Assembly (NCBI GenBank): GCA_052386455.1 | Contig: JBQTKD010000057.1 | Coordinates: 1 to 64,000, forward strand | Source of the DNA: JBQTKD01 sp052386455 | Lineage (GTDB): Bacteria > Actinomycetota > Actinomycetes > Sporichthyales > Sporichthyaceae | DNA length: 64,000 nucleotides | Direction: 5' to 3' | Part shown: piece after piece, positions 28,093 through 36,827 of the stretch | How the letters are laid out: each line of letters opens with the position of its first letter | Numbering within the stretch: position 1 is the stretch's first letter | Program-made: the position numbers and the translations under genes | The notes under the pieces: generated by a model | Database searches by the model: none | What the model was told of the DNA's origin: nothing | What the model saw: only the letters and a program-made list of their open reading frames with translations

Positions 28093-28671
28093 ATGAATCG
28101 AAGCTACCCTGGAGCGGTGAGAGTGGTAATTCTCGAGGCGCCGCAGTCGATGCTCGACGAGCGTCGGCGGCTGGGACTCGACAAGCGGGACGAGATGTGG
28201 GATGGGGAGCTCCACATGGTCCCGCCGCCTCGTGACGCCCATCAGGGAATGAGCAGGGATTTCTACGACGCTGTCGCCCCGCTGGCTCGAGCTGTAGGCC
28301 TGGTCGTCCGCTGGGAAACGGGCTTGTTCCGTCACGATTCCGACTACCGCGTTCCGGACCTGCAGTTCCGGCGCCCCGAGCATGGATCGGAGCGGGGCTC
28401 AGAGGGTGCCGAACTCGTTGTCGAGGTGCGGTCTCCCAAGGACGAGACGTACCAGAAGCTGCCCTTCTACGCCGCCGTCGGAGTGCGAGAGATGCTCGTC
28501 CTGCATCCGGAGCCGCGCACGGCGGAACTGTACCGACTGGAGGAGGGGGTGCTGCGTCCGGTCGATCAAGACGAGGACGGCGCCCTGCACTGTGTCGTTC
28601 TCGACGTGACGCTGCGCGCGGCGGACGGGGTGCTCCGCCTCGCGTGGTCGGGCGGATCGGCCGAACTCTAG
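28093..28671 (+). CDS. Uma2-family (DUF820) putative restriction-like nuclease
   Basis: This 192-residue protein matches the Uma2/DUF820 PD-(D/E)XK-like family. Key parts are VPDLQF with the catalytic-type Asp, LVVEVRSPKDET with Glu and Lys, and KLPFYAAVGVREMLVLHP. The family is abundant in cyanobacteria and actinobacteria and is poorly understood; nuclease activity is a fold-based prediction. The start is uncertain. ATG 28093 has AAAGGAG 14 bases upstream; GTG 28117 or 28123 would give a more typical N terminus (VVILEAPQSM). It follows the DUF222 gene by 107 bases. Confidence 0.78.
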   Translation: MNRSYPGAVRVVILEAPQSMLDERRRLGLDKRDEMWDGELHMVPPPRDAHQGMSRDFYDAVAPLARAVGLVVRWETGLFRHDSDYRVPDLQFRRPEHGSERGSEGAELVVEVRSPKDETYQKLPFYAAVGVREMLVLHPEPRTAELYRLEEGVLRPVDQDEDGALHCVVLDVTLRAADGVLRLAWSGGSAEL

Positions 28672-28758
28672 GCGGTCGAAACGCGCGGGCTGGCTGAAGC
28701 GGCCGTGCGCCGGCCAGTTGCCGCCCGAGCCGCTGTCGCCGGCGTGCACGTTCCCGGG

Positions 28759-30621
28759 CTAGAGGTCCAGCACGACCTTGGCGTCCTTGGCGCGGGAGAC
28801 GCACAGGGCCATGCAGGTGTTGGTGGCGCGGACCTCGGGGGAGAGGACCGCGTCGCGGTGCTCGACCTCGCCGGAGAGCACTGGCGTGATGCAGGTACCG
28901 CACACGCCCTGCGAGCAGGCGAACGGCACGAGGATCTCGTTGGCCGCCAGCACGTCGAGGATCTGCCGGTTGGGCGGGACGGTGAGCGTGACGCCGCGCC
29001 GAGCCAGTTCGACCTCGAAGGCCCGGTCGTTGGTGGTGTCGAGGACCGGGGCCGAAAACGACTCGCGGTGGACGGTGTCCAGCGGCCAGGCCAGGTCGAG
29101 CGCCCGGCCGGCGATCCAGTCCATGAACCCGGCTGGGCCGCAGGTGTAGAGCTCGCCGCCGTGCTCCCACGGGCCGAGCGCCGTCGCGGGGTCGAAGCCC
29201 GTACGCCCCGGGGCGGTGTCGAGGTGGACGGAGACCGACGAAGCGAACGGAAGGCGGTCTAGTTCGTCGCGGAACGGGACCGCGTCGGCGTTCTGCGCGC
29301 ATACGTGCAGGCTGAACGGCGTGCCCTGCGCCCAGAGCTGGTGCGCCATCGACAACAGCGGGGTGATGCCGATGCCGCCGGCTACGAGCACGTAGCGGGA
29401 GGCTCGCGTCAGCTCGAAGTTGTTTCGCGGTTCGCTGATCGTGATCGTGACACCGGGCACGAGATGTTCGTGCACCTCGAGCGATCCGCCGCGGCCGTTC
29501 GGTTCCGGCTTCACCGCGATCTGGTAGCGACCCTCGCCGGGGGCGTTGCACAGCGAGTACTGCCGGACCCGGCCGCTGGGCAGGTGCACGTCGACGTGAG
29601 CGCCCGGAGTGAAGTCCGGCAGTTCGCCGTCGACGCCTTCGAGGACGAAGGTTCTGATTCCCGCACCGCCGACCGTGCGGGCCTCCACGACCCGCGCGGG
29701 TAGGCGATTGTCGTAGGCCGGGCGAGGCAGTTCGACGTGTCCGGGACCGCGGAACAGGCCACGCTCGGGGATGCCGACGGTGCGCAGCGCGGAGTCGGCC
29801 AGGTCCCACACCCGGTGGTAGCGGTGCATCGGGATGTGCGGCAGTGCGTGGTGAATGCAGTGATCGGTCTGGCCCAGCATGTAGATCTTGCTCAGCTTGT
29901 TGCTGCGCACCCGGACCGTGGTCTGGAAGGGGGACTCGTGCCAGTTCGACTCGGCCGGGTGCTGGATGTGCGCGAACGCGTACACGAGGACGAACAGGGC
30001 GATCTTCTGCGGAATCAGCCACACCAGGACGAAGTCCAGGCGGTACGGCGAGATCAGGAAGGCGACGTGGGTGCCCAGGTAGATGCCCACGTTCGCGACG
30101 AAGATCGCCCGCTCCTTGAGGGGCCGGCGGTGCCACAGCTTGCGGATGTACCAGACCGTCCAGATCTCGACGGGGCCGATCAGCACGAGAGGCAGGATCG
30201 ACTTGGGCGCCTTGACGAACAGGTCGTCGGGGTCGCGTTCGGGGTCGCCCACCCACCGGTGGTGCTCCATGTGCAGGATCCGGTAGATCGTCGTCGTCAG
30301 TCCGGGAACCATCAGCTGGATCGACACGGTGCCGACGAGGTTGTTCACCCGTTCGTTGGACGACACCGACCGGTGCACCGCGTCGTGCTCCGGAGTGAAC
30401 GAGGCGAAGATCGCGAACTGGTTGAGCAGCACCATCGCCCAGAACGGAATCCCGCCCTCCAGGTAGGCCCAGGTGGCGCCGACGAACACCGAGTAGCAGA
30501 GCACGACCAGCCCGATGTGCGGCCAGGAGATCAGGGGAGCCTTGGCGATCGCCGGATATCGGGGGTCCTGAACCACCCGCGACAGCACCTGGCGGACGGA
30601 CGGATTCGCCGTAATCGTCAT
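28759..30621 (-). CDS. Fusion: membrane desaturase, FNR-type reductase and 2Fe-2S ferredoxin
   Basis: This 620-residue self-contained oxidase has three modules. Residues about 30-280 are a membrane fatty-acid-desaturase/alkane-hydroxylase-type domain with His boxes HDAVH (79-83), HMEHH (117-121) and HCIHH (254-258). Residues about 308-530 are a ferredoxin-NADP-reductase fold with RQYSLC (353-358), GGIGITPLL and CGPAGFM. The C-terminal ferredoxin has Cys569, Cys574, Cys577 and Cys607 in the C-x4-C-x2-C-x29-C pattern. Electrons would pass from NAD(P)H via flavin and 2Fe-2S to the diiron site in one chain. The substrate is unknown. AAGGGAG precedes ATG 30621; a longer start at 30657 is possible. 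Confidence 0.88.
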   Translation of the reverse strand: MTITANPSVRQVLSRVVQDPRYPAIAKAPLISWPHIGLVVLCYSVFVGATWAYLEGGIPFWAMVLLNQFAIFASFTPEHDAVHRSVSSNERVNNLVGTVSIQLMVPGLTTTIYRILHMEHHRWVGDPERDPDDLFVKAPKSILPLVLIGPVEIWTVWYIRKLWHRRPLKERAIFVANVGIYLGTHVAFLISPYRLDFVLVWLIPQKIALFVLVYAFAHIQHPAESNWHESPFQTTVRVRSNKLSKIYMLGQTDHCIHHALPHIPMHRYHRVWDLADSALRTVGIPERGLFRGPGHVELPRPAYDNRLPARVVEARTVGGAGIRTFVLEGVDGELPDFTPGAHVDVHLPSGRVRQYSLCNAPGEGRYQIAVKPEPNGRGGSLEVHEHLVPGVTITISEPRNNFELTRASRYVLVAGGIGITPLLSMAHQLWAQGTPFSLHVCAQNADAVPFRDELDRLPFASSVSVHLDTAPGRTGFDPATALGPWEHGGELYTCGPAGFMDWIAGRALDLAWPLDTVHRESFSAPVLDTTNDRAFEVELARRGVTLTVPPNRQILDVLAANEILVPFACSQGVCGTCITPVLSGEVEHRDAVLSPEVRATNTCMALCVSRAKDAKVVLDL

Positions 30622-30702
30622 CGGCTCGCAGCTCCCTTGCTGGTCGTCGACCTCCACTCTCTCGCTTTCGGCGCTCCGTGGCGATGTGCAACTCCCCAGC
30701 GG

Positions 30703-31929
30703 TTAACGGGGGTGCTGGGGATTTGCCACGACCGCTCGCAGCCGCAGGGCCGCCAGAACCTCTGCGCGACGTCCTCGCAGGTCGCCGGGCAGCAGCTCCT
30801 CGGCCTGGGCGATCCGCAGGCGGACGGTGTTCTCGTGGACGCTCAACCGGGCCGCCGTTTGGGTCGTCGAGCCGGTCACCAGCCAGTCCAGCAGCGTGTC
30901 GCGGGCCCGTTCGGCGCGCTCGCCGTCGCCGGCAAGCTCTCCGAGTTCGTCGGCCACGAACCGGGCCGCGGCCACGGGGTCCTTGAGCAGCAGCAGCTCG
31001 AGCCGCACGTCGCAGAATCGCAGCACCCCCGGCTCCCCGCCGAACCACCGCCGCAGCCCCGCGATCTCCAGGGCGTCGGAACGCGTCTGCAGGAATCCGG
31101 ACAGCCCGTCGGCGGGTTCGCCTGCACTGATCGGGACCCCGGCCGCGGGTGTCGGGTCCACGACCGGCCGCCCGGCGGGCAGCGCCAGCCACGCCAACCA
31201 GGCGCCGGGGCCGTGCAGGGTCAACAGCGAGCCCCGTGCGCCGACGGCGGCGCGGAGCGCGTCGGTGGCCCGTTCGGCCTCGCGCCGGCCGGACACGTGC
31301 AGGACCAGCCCGAGGTGCATCCCGCCGAGCCGGTACCCGAGGACCTGCTCGGCCTCGGCGACCGACGCCGTGCTGGTGCCGTCGACGAGGGCGGCCACCA
31401 GCGTCCGACGCTGGTCGTCGCGGCCCAGGCGGATCTGTTCGCCGACCGCGTCGTAGCGGTCCACGACGATCGCGAGGACCTCGATCAGGTACTGGAACAT
31501 CAGTTCCGTGGGCGGGCCGACGAACTCGCCGACGGTGCCTCGACCGTCGTCCGCGGCGGTCTGGGCCAGGGCGAACCACTCCGCCCACAGCCTGCTCATG
31601 CCGACCCAGTACGAGCGTTCGAGCTCGCCGACGCCGACGCCCATCTCGGCGAGCATGTCGGTGAGGCGGAACTCCGCCGGCGGGCGAATGTCGGCCAGCG
31701 TGGTCTCGCCGGCGAACAGGGCCAGGATCGTCCCGACGTTGTCCCGCACGCTGGTGTGCAGCGCTTCGCGAAAGGCCGGGTCCGCCATGTGCGGCGCCCA
31801 CAGGTCCCCGGCCACGGCCTGCACGACGACGGCCGCCATGGCGTCCCGGTCGACGCCCTTGGCCAGCGCTCGGGTCGCCTCCGTCAGCTCCACGCCTCCA
31901 GCTTCGATCCGGCCTCCTAGAATGTCCAT
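30703..31929 (-). CDS. PucR-type helix-turn-helix regulator (CdaR family)
   Basis: This protein of about 408 residues has a long N-terminal sensor-like region, a GGDEF-related CdaR-type middle (LHVSGRREAERATDALRAAVG) and a C-terminal PucR helix-turn-helix: LLDWLVTGSTTQTAARLSVHENTVRLRIAQAE. The HENTV motif is diagnostic. It lies upstream of, and in the same direction as, the desaturase-reductase gene (81-base gap), so it may control it. The start is uncertain. ATG 31929 lacks a clear ribosome site, and GTG 31893 is an alternative near a GGAGG. It is divergent from dxs. Confidence 0.85.
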   Translation of the reverse strand: MDILGGRIEAGGVELTEATRALAKGVDRDAMAAVVVQAVAGDLWAPHMADPAFREALHTSVRDNVGTILALFAGETTLADIRPPAEFRLTDMLAEMGVGVGELERSYWVGMSRLWAEWFALAQTAADDGRGTVGEFVGPPTELMFQYLIEVLAIVVDRYDAVGEQIRLGRDDQRRTLVAALVDGTSTASVAEAEQVLGYRLGGMHLGLVLHVSGRREAERATDALRAAVGARGSLLTLHGPGAWLAWLALPAGRPVVDPTPAAGVPISAGEPADGLSGFLQTRSDALEIAGLRRWFGGEPGVLRFCDVRLELLLLKDPVAAARFVADELGELAGDGERAERARDTLLDWLVTGSTTQTAARLSVHENTVRLRIAQAEELLPGDLRGRRAEVLAALRLRAVVANPQHPR

Positions 31930-31971
31930 CCGTTGGCGCACCCGTGCGCCGGGCGACGACGTGGAGGTTCT

Positions 31972-33876
31972 GTGGCGCTGCTCGAGTCGATCGCCGGCCC
32001 GCCGGACGTGAAGCGTCTGCGCCCGGACCAGCTGACCGAACTGGCGCTGGAGATCAGAGAGTTCCTGGTCCAGGCCGTGTCCAAGACCGGCGGGCACCTC
32101 GGGCCGAACCTCGGCGCGGTGGAGTTGACCATCGCCCTGCACCGCGTCTTCGACTCGCCCGCCGACTCGATCCTGTGGGACACCGGCCACCAGGCCTACG
32201 TCCACAAGCTGCTGACCGGCCGGGCGAACGGGTTCGACCGGCTGCGCCAGGCCGGGGGACTGTCGGGGTACCCGTCGCGCGCCGAGTCCCCGCACGACCT
32301 GGTCGAGAACTCCCACGCCTCTACCGCGCTGTCCTACGCCGACGGCCTGGCCAAGGCCCGCCGGCTGCGCGGCGAGCACGATCGCGCCGTCGTCGCGGTC
32401 GTCGGCGACGGGTCGCTGACCGGTGGCATGGCCTGGGAGGCCCTGAACAACATCGCCGACGCCGACCGGCCGGTGATCGTCGTCGTCAACGACAACGAGC
32501 GGTCCTACGCCCCGACGATCGGCGGCCTCGCGAAGCACCTCGCGGTGCTGCGCACCAAGCCGGACTACGAGCGGTTCCTCAAGTGGGGGGAGCGGCGGGT
32601 ACGCCGGACCCCCGTGGTCGGCGACTCGCTGTACAACGCGCTGCACGGACTGAAGAAGGGACTCAAGGACGCCGTCGCACCGCAGGGCCTGTTCGAGGAC
32701 CTCGGCCTGAAGTACCTCGGCCCGATCGACGGCCACGACGTCGAGGCGGTGTCCGCGGCCCTGCGCCGTGCGCGGGACTTCGGCGGACCGGTGATCGTCC
32801 ACTGCATCACCAACAAGGGCCAGGGCTATGCGCCGGCCGAACGCGACGACGCCGACCACTTCCACGGCATCGGCGTCTGCGACCCGGTGACCGGACTGCC
32901 GCTGAGCCCGGCGGGCAAGACGTGGACGTCGGTGTTCGCCGAGGAGATGGTCCAGGCCGGCGCGGACCGGCCGGACGTCGTCGCGATTACCGCGGCGATG
33001 CTCATTCCCGTGGGCCTGAAGGCGTTCGCGGCCGCGTACCCGGACCGCGTGTTCGACGTCGGCATTGCGGAGCAGCACGCCGTCACCTCGGCGACGGGCC
33101 TGGCGATGGGCGGGCTGCACCCGGTGGTCGCGGTCTACGCGACGTTCCTGAACCGCGCCTTCGACCAGGTCCTGCTGGACGCCGCGCTGCACTCGGCGCC
33201 GGTCACGTTCGTGCTCGACCGCGCCGGCGTCACCGGCGAGGACGGCGCCAGCCACCACGGCGTCTGGGACCTGTCGATGCTGATGCCGGTGCCCGGTCTG
33301 CCGATCGCCGCCCCGCGCGATCCGGCGCAGCTGCGGCTGCAGTTGAACGAGGCGCTGACGGTCGCCGACGGCCCGACGGTGGTGCGGTTCCCGAAGGGCT
33401 CGGCGATCGCTGACATTCCGGCGATCGAGCGCGTGGGCGGGGTCGACGTGCTGGCCCGCCGCGGCGGGCCCGACGTGCTGCTGGTTTCGGTCGGCGCGCT
33501 CGCCGGGACGTGCCTGGAGGTCGCGAATCGGCTCGACGCCCAGGGCATCGGCGTCACCGTGGTCGACCCGCGGTGGGTCAAGCCGGTCGACCCGGCGCTC
33601 GTCGAGATCGCCCGAGGCGTGCGCATGGTCGTCACGGTCGAGGACGGCGTACGCATCGGCGGCGTCGGCTCCGCGGTCACCCAGGCGCTGCAGGACGCCG
33701 GCGTGGACGTTCCGACGCGCGTGTTCGGCACCCCGGTGGACTTCCTCGACCACGGGTCCCGCGCCGAGGTGCTCGGCTGGATCGGCCTGGCCGCGCAGGA
33801 CATCTCCCGGGCGGTGGTCGAGGCGATCGCCCGGCTCGACGCGGTGCCCGACCCCGCGCCCGCCGAGCCCTCCTAG
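31972..33876 (+). CDS. dxs: 1-deoxy-D-xylulose-5-phosphate synthase
   Basis: This 634-residue thiamine-diphosphate enzyme starts the MEP isoprenoid route by condensing pyruvate with glyceraldehyde 3-phosphate. Signatures are KTGGHLGPNLGAVELT, DTGHQAYVHKLLTGR, the ThDP motif GDGSLTGGMAWEALNN ending in VVNDNERSY, and GIAEQHAVTSATGLAMGG in the pyrimidine domain. GTG 31972 has GTGGAGG at good spacing. Its stop overlaps the converging membrane-protein gene by 4 bases. No other MEP gene is in the window. Confidence 0.96.
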   Translation: MALLESIAGPPDVKRLRPDQLTELALEIREFLVQAVSKTGGHLGPNLGAVELTIALHRVFDSPADSILWDTGHQAYVHKLLTGRANGFDRLRQAGGLSGYPSRAESPHDLVENSHASTALSYADGLAKARRLRGEHDRAVVAVVGDGSLTGGMAWEALNNIADADRPVIVVVNDNERSYAPTIGGLAKHLAVLRTKPDYERFLKWGERRVRRTPVVGDSLYNALHGLKKGLKDAVAPQGLFEDLGLKYLGPIDGHDVEAVSAALRRARDFGGPVIVHCITNKGQGYAPAERDDADHFHGIGVCDPVTGLPLSPAGKTWTSVFAEEMVQAGADRPDVVAITAAMLIPVGLKAFAAAYPDRVFDVGIAEQHAVTSATGLAMGGLHPVVAVYATFLNRAFDQVLLDAALHSAPVTFVLDRAGVTGEDGASHHGVWDLSMLMPVPGLPIAAPRDPAQLRLQLNEALTVADGPTVVRFPKGSAIADIPAIERVGGVDVLARRGGPDVLLVSVGALAGTCLEVANRLDAQGIGVTVVDPRWVKPVDPALVEIARGVRMVVTVEDGVRIGGVGSAVTQALQDAGVDVPTRVFGTPVDFLDHGSRAEVLGWIGLAAQDISRAVVEAIARLDAVPDPAPAEPS

Positions 33877-34460
33877 ACGTAGAACGGCGCCATCGGCCCG
33901 TACGGTCCGGCCGGCGTCTGCGGCTCCTGCGCGACGGCGATCTCGTCCCAGCGCGGCGACCAGTCGCGGTGCGGCAGGCCGGTCAGGCGCCAGACGATCA
34001 GGCCGAAGAAGTACCAGCCGTAGAACGGGACGAACAGCAGGAACGCGTCGCGGGAGCGGTAGGACACCTTCCGGCACAGGAACGCGTACAGCGCGGCGAC
34101 GCCCGCCATCGGCACGAGCATCGTCAGCGTCAGGATCGAGTCGACCTGGTCGGTTTTCGCGGGGTCGTCCATCACCTCGGGCATGGCGATGTACCCGACG
34201 ATCGCGACGAGCACGCCGAAGACGAACATGGCCGCGAACAGGGCGGCGAACGCTCCCGCGACCATCCAGCCCCGCGCGGTGTTGCTGCGGCGTCTGCGGC
34301 CCTGGGCACCGACCCACGGGTTCGCGGCGGTGTCGACCCAGAACAGCCAGCCCTCCGGCGCGGCCGGCCAGCTCGGGTCCGGGCGCCACGACGTCGGCAT
34401 CTCCCAGCCGGCGGGCGGCGTGGGCCAACCGGGTGCGGGATTGAAGCGAAGACTGGCCAC
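33873..34460 (-). CDS. Small membrane protein with tryptophan-rich N terminus
   Basis: This 195-residue protein has an N-terminal stretch of repeated Pro-Trp units (PGWPTPPAGWEMPTSW, DPSWPAAPEGWLFWV), common in actinobacterial membrane proteins of unknown role. Two strong hydrophobic helices follow (AGAFAALFAAMFVFGVLVAIVGYIA and LTLTMLVPMAGVAALYAFL), then a third, weaker one (FLLFVPFYGWYFFGLIVW). Start GTG 34460 has GTGGAG 6 bases upstream; the open frame continues to 34640 without a good start. The ribosome site lies inside a predicted hairpin (34467-34507). No named family is recognised. Confidence 0.72.
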   Translation of the reverse strand: MASLRFNPAPGWPTPPAGWEMPTSWRPDPSWPAAPEGWLFWVDTAANPWVGAQGRRRRSNTARGWMVAGAFAALFAAMFVFGVLVAIVGYIAMPEVMDDPAKTDQVDSILTLTMLVPMAGVAALYAFLCRKVSYRSRDAFLLFVPFYGWYFFGLIVWRLTGLPHRDWSPRWDEIAVAQEPQTPAGPYGPMAPFYV

Positions 34461-34466
34461 TGGACA

Positions 34467-34507
34467 CTCCACAAGGTCAACTCGACGAATACGAGTTGGA
34501 CGTGGAG
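34467..34507 (-). promoter_or_regulatory. Hairpin that can sequester a ribosome-binding site
   Basis: Two nested perfect inverted repeats lie just upstream of the membrane-protein start on the minus strand. The outer stem is CTCCAC (34502-34507, read on the minus strand) with GTGGAG (34467-34472). The inner stem is CAACTCG (34492-34498, minus) with CGAGTTG (34478-34484) around a 7-base loop. The GTGGAG arm is the apparent ribosome-binding site, so folding would hide it. Translational control is inference. Confidence 0.45.
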
Positions 34508-34569
34508 GGTCGCCACCCGGATTGGGACCAACGGCCCCATTCGGGACAGCCGAACGGACGATTCTGCGG

Positions 34570-35859
34570 TCAGGACTCCACGTCGTCGCCGAGGTCGGCG
34601 GCGGCCGCGATTCCAGCCGCCGCGATTCCGGCCGCCGCATCCGCCAGCGCCTGAGCCAGCGCGGCCGCCGTCAGGTCGATCTGCCACTGCCGGGCGCCGA
34701 GTTCGGCGGCCGCCGCGGCGATGCCGGCGGCCGTGGTGTCGGCGGGCGGCGTCCACGCGATCCGACGCACCGTGTCCGGGGCGATCAGATTCTCCGCCGG
34801 CACCTTCTGCTTGAGCGCGATCTCGCCGACGGCCGCGCGCATGGCGGACAGCCGGGCCGCGGCCTCCGGATCGCGATCGGCCCAGGACCGCGCGGGCGGC
34901 GGACCGGTCGGCACCACGTGCGCCGGCGGCAGCTCCGAATCCGGCAGGGCGCGCGCCGCCTCGATCGCCGCGTACCACTGGTTCAGCGAACGCCGCGTGG
35001 CTCGGCCGCCGAAGGTCGCCAGCTCGGCGAGCGCCGCCACCGAGGTTGGCCCCGCCAGCGCCGCTTCGACGATCGCGCTGTCCGGCAGCACCCGACCCGG
35101 CGCCTGGTCGCGGGCGCGCGCCATGCGGTCGCGCGTCTCCCACATCGAGCGGACGATGGCGAGCTGCCGAGGCCGGCGAACCCGGTGCAGGCCGGAGGCC
35201 CGGCGCCACGGATCGACCCGGAGCTGCGGCAGCGGCGCCGCGACGATCGCGGCGAATTCCTCGCGGGCCCACTCGAGCTTTCCGGCCTCGGACAACTCCC
35301 CCTCGAGCGCATTGCGCAGCTCGACGAGCACCTCGACGTCCAGCGCCGCGTACCGCAGCCACGGCTCCGGCAACGGCCGCACCGACCAGTCCGCGGCCGA
35401 GTGGCCCTTCTCCAGGGACAGCCCGAGGACCTCGGCGACGATGCTGCCCAGCCCCACGCGTGGGTAGTCCAGCAGCCGCCCGGCCAGTTCGGTGTCGAAG
35501 ATCGTCGTCGGGCGCAGGCCGAGCTCGGCCAGGCACGGGATGTCCTGGCTGGCGGCGTGCAGCACCCATTCGAGGTCCGAGATGGCCTCGATCAGCGCGG
35601 TCAGGTCCGGGACGGCGATCGGGTCGATCAGGTAGCTGCCGGCGCCCTCGCGGCGCAGTTGGATCAGATAGGCCCGCTGGCCGTACCGGTAGCCGGAGGC
35701 GCGCTCGGCGTCCACGGCGATGGGGCCGGTTCCCGCGGCCAACTCCCCTGCTACGCGTTCGAGCGTCGCCAGGTCTTCGACGACGTCCGGAACGCCCGCG
35801 GCGGGTTCCAAAAGAGGTGTGAGCTCGCGTTGTTGCGGTTCTTCCGCTGCGGTACTCAC
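34570..35859 (-). CDS. rnd: Ribonuclease D
   Basis: This 429-residue DEDD-type 3'-5' exoribonuclease is used in tRNA and RNA maturation. Exo motifs are visible: VDAERASGYRYG (Exo I, Asp and Glu), LHAASQDIPCLAELG (Exo II) and WLRYAALDVEVLVELR (Exo III, Tyr/Asp). An HRDC domain follows (LAIVRSMWETRDRMARARDQAPGRVLPD). The chosen GTG 35859 gives the usual N-terminal length; TACGGT with 7 bases to GTG could be the -10 of a leaderless transcript. A GTG at 35958 would add 33 residues partly coded by a GAGCGAAGCGAAC repeat-like sequence. Confidence 0.9.
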   Translation of the reverse strand: MSTAAEEPQQRELTPLLEPAAGVPDVVEDLATLERVAGELAAGTGPIAVDAERASGYRYGQRAYLIQLRREGAGSYLIDPIAVPDLTALIEAISDLEWVLHAASQDIPCLAELGLRPTTIFDTELAGRLLDYPRVGLGSIVAEVLGLSLEKGHSAADWSVRPLPEPWLRYAALDVEVLVELRNALEGELSEAGKLEWAREEFAAIVAAPLPQLRVDPWRRASGLHRVRRPRQLAIVRSMWETRDRMARARDQAPGRVLPDSAIVEAALAGPTSVAALAELATFGGRATRRSLNQWYAAIEAARALPDSELPPAHVVPTGPPPARSWADRDPEAAARLSAMRAAVGEIALKQKVPAENLIAPDTVRRIAWTPPADTTAAGIAAAAAELGARQWQIDLTAAALAQALADAAAGIAAAGIAAAADLGDDVES

Positions 35860-36094
35860 AGGCCTAACCGTAAAGGAGCGTTCACCCCCCGGATCCCTCG
35901 CGGTGCTTCCAACGCGCCCAAAAGCCGCCAGGGCCGGCGCGGTGTTCGCTTCGCTCACGGACTCAATCGGCTCGGAATGCGCAAATCCGGTGCTGAGCAG
36001 TGCGGCCTCCCCGACCGCGCTGCCCGGCTTTGCGCCTTCGCTCGCCTCAATCGTCCGTCGCTGTCCCGCGGCGACCCTGACGGCTGATTTCCAA

Positions 36095-36114
36095 CGGCGG
36101 GCGATGCCCCGCCG
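36095..36114 (-). terminator. Hairpin downstream of LuxR-type regulator
   Basis: CGGCGGG (36095-36101) and CCCGCCG (36108-36114) form a perfect 7-base GC stem around a 6-base loop, 17 bases past the regulator stop at 36132 on the minus strand. No long U run follows, as is usual in high-GC actinobacteria. A terminator role is inferred from position. Confidence 0.5.
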
Positions 36115-36131
36115 GAGGTCTGTGTGGGTGG

Positions 36132-36827
36132 TTAGTCGATGGCGCGGGCGCGCATGGCCGTGGCGACCATGCCGGCGCGGTCGCCGGTGCCGAGCTTGCG
36201 GGCGATGCGGGCCAGGTGGCTCTTGATGGTGAGCGCGGACAGGCCCATGGCCTCGCCGACGTCGCGGTTGGCGCGGCCCTCGGCCACGTGGCGCAGGACC
36301 TCGACCTCGCGGTCGGACAGGCCCAGGCGGGCGGCGGCGCGGGCGGCCTCGGAGTCGGCGCCGGGAGCGGCGCCGGTGGCGCGGCCGGCGAGGACGCAGC
36401 TGCGGATGCGGGCGGCCAAAGCGGCGTGGGCGGCGCGGGCCGCGTCCTGCTGCGGAACGATCGCGCAGCCGGCCCAGCCGGCGCGCTGCAGTTCGGCCAG
36501 GAGCATGATCCCGGAGCCGTCCGGGAGAAGAGCGTCGGCGATGCAGACCTCGCGGAGACCGGCGGTCCGGGCCCAGGCGCGGGCCTGGAGGACGGTGCCC
36601 GCCTCGGCCACGTCGCGGGCGCCGAGGCTGCGCATCCGGCGGACGCTCATGGCGCGGCGGTACGGGTCTGCGGCGACGACCATCGCGCTGAAGGAGGTCG
36701 GGATCTCGGTGGCCGGAACGCGCGGAGCCTGCGTCGGGGCGCTCTGGCGGGGGACGCGAGGCGCAGGAACCTGCGGGGCGCGCTGGGTCGGCACCTGCGG
36801 GGTGAAAGACGGCTGACGGATCGACAC
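36132..36827 (-). CDS. Orphan response-regulator-like LuxR-family transcription factor
   Basis: This 231-residue protein has three parts: a disordered Pro/Gln/Arg-rich N terminus (residues 1-45), a receiver-like domain (about 47-130) with candidate phospho-acceptor Asp98 in CIADALLPDGSG, and a C-terminal LuxR helix-turn-helix (168-225; LSDREVEVLRHVAEGRANRDVGEAMGLS, IKSHLARIARKLG). No sensor kinase is adjacent. Start GTG 36827 has GGGAG 6-8 bases upstream. It sits between RNase D and DUF3000, a conserved actinobacterial order that continues to hemE. The AT-rich leader upstream is unusual. Confidence 0.85.
   Translation of the reverse strand: MSIRQPSFTPQVPTQRAPQVPAPRVPRQSAPTQAPRVPATEIPTSFSAMVVAADPYRRAMSVRRMRSLGARDVAEAGTVLQARAWARTAGLREVCIADALLPDGSGIMLLAELQRAGWAGCAIVPQQDAARAAHAALAARIRSCVLAGRATGAAPGADSEAARAAARLGLSDREVEVLRHVAEGRANRDVGEAMGLSALTIKSHLARIARKLGTGDRAGMVATAMRARAID

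Noticed and set aside
28083..28235. Short GTG frame after AAAGGAG before the Uma2 gene
   Set aside because: The site spacing is only 4 bases and the peptide overlaps the Uma2 frame with no protein-like features. It probably shows only that the Shine-Dalgarno serves the downstream gene.
30703..34467. 1254-codon frame on the minus strand ending in the PucR regulator
   Set aside because: Codons beyond 31929 are a mirror of dxs with His/Arg/Asp-rich shadow composition.
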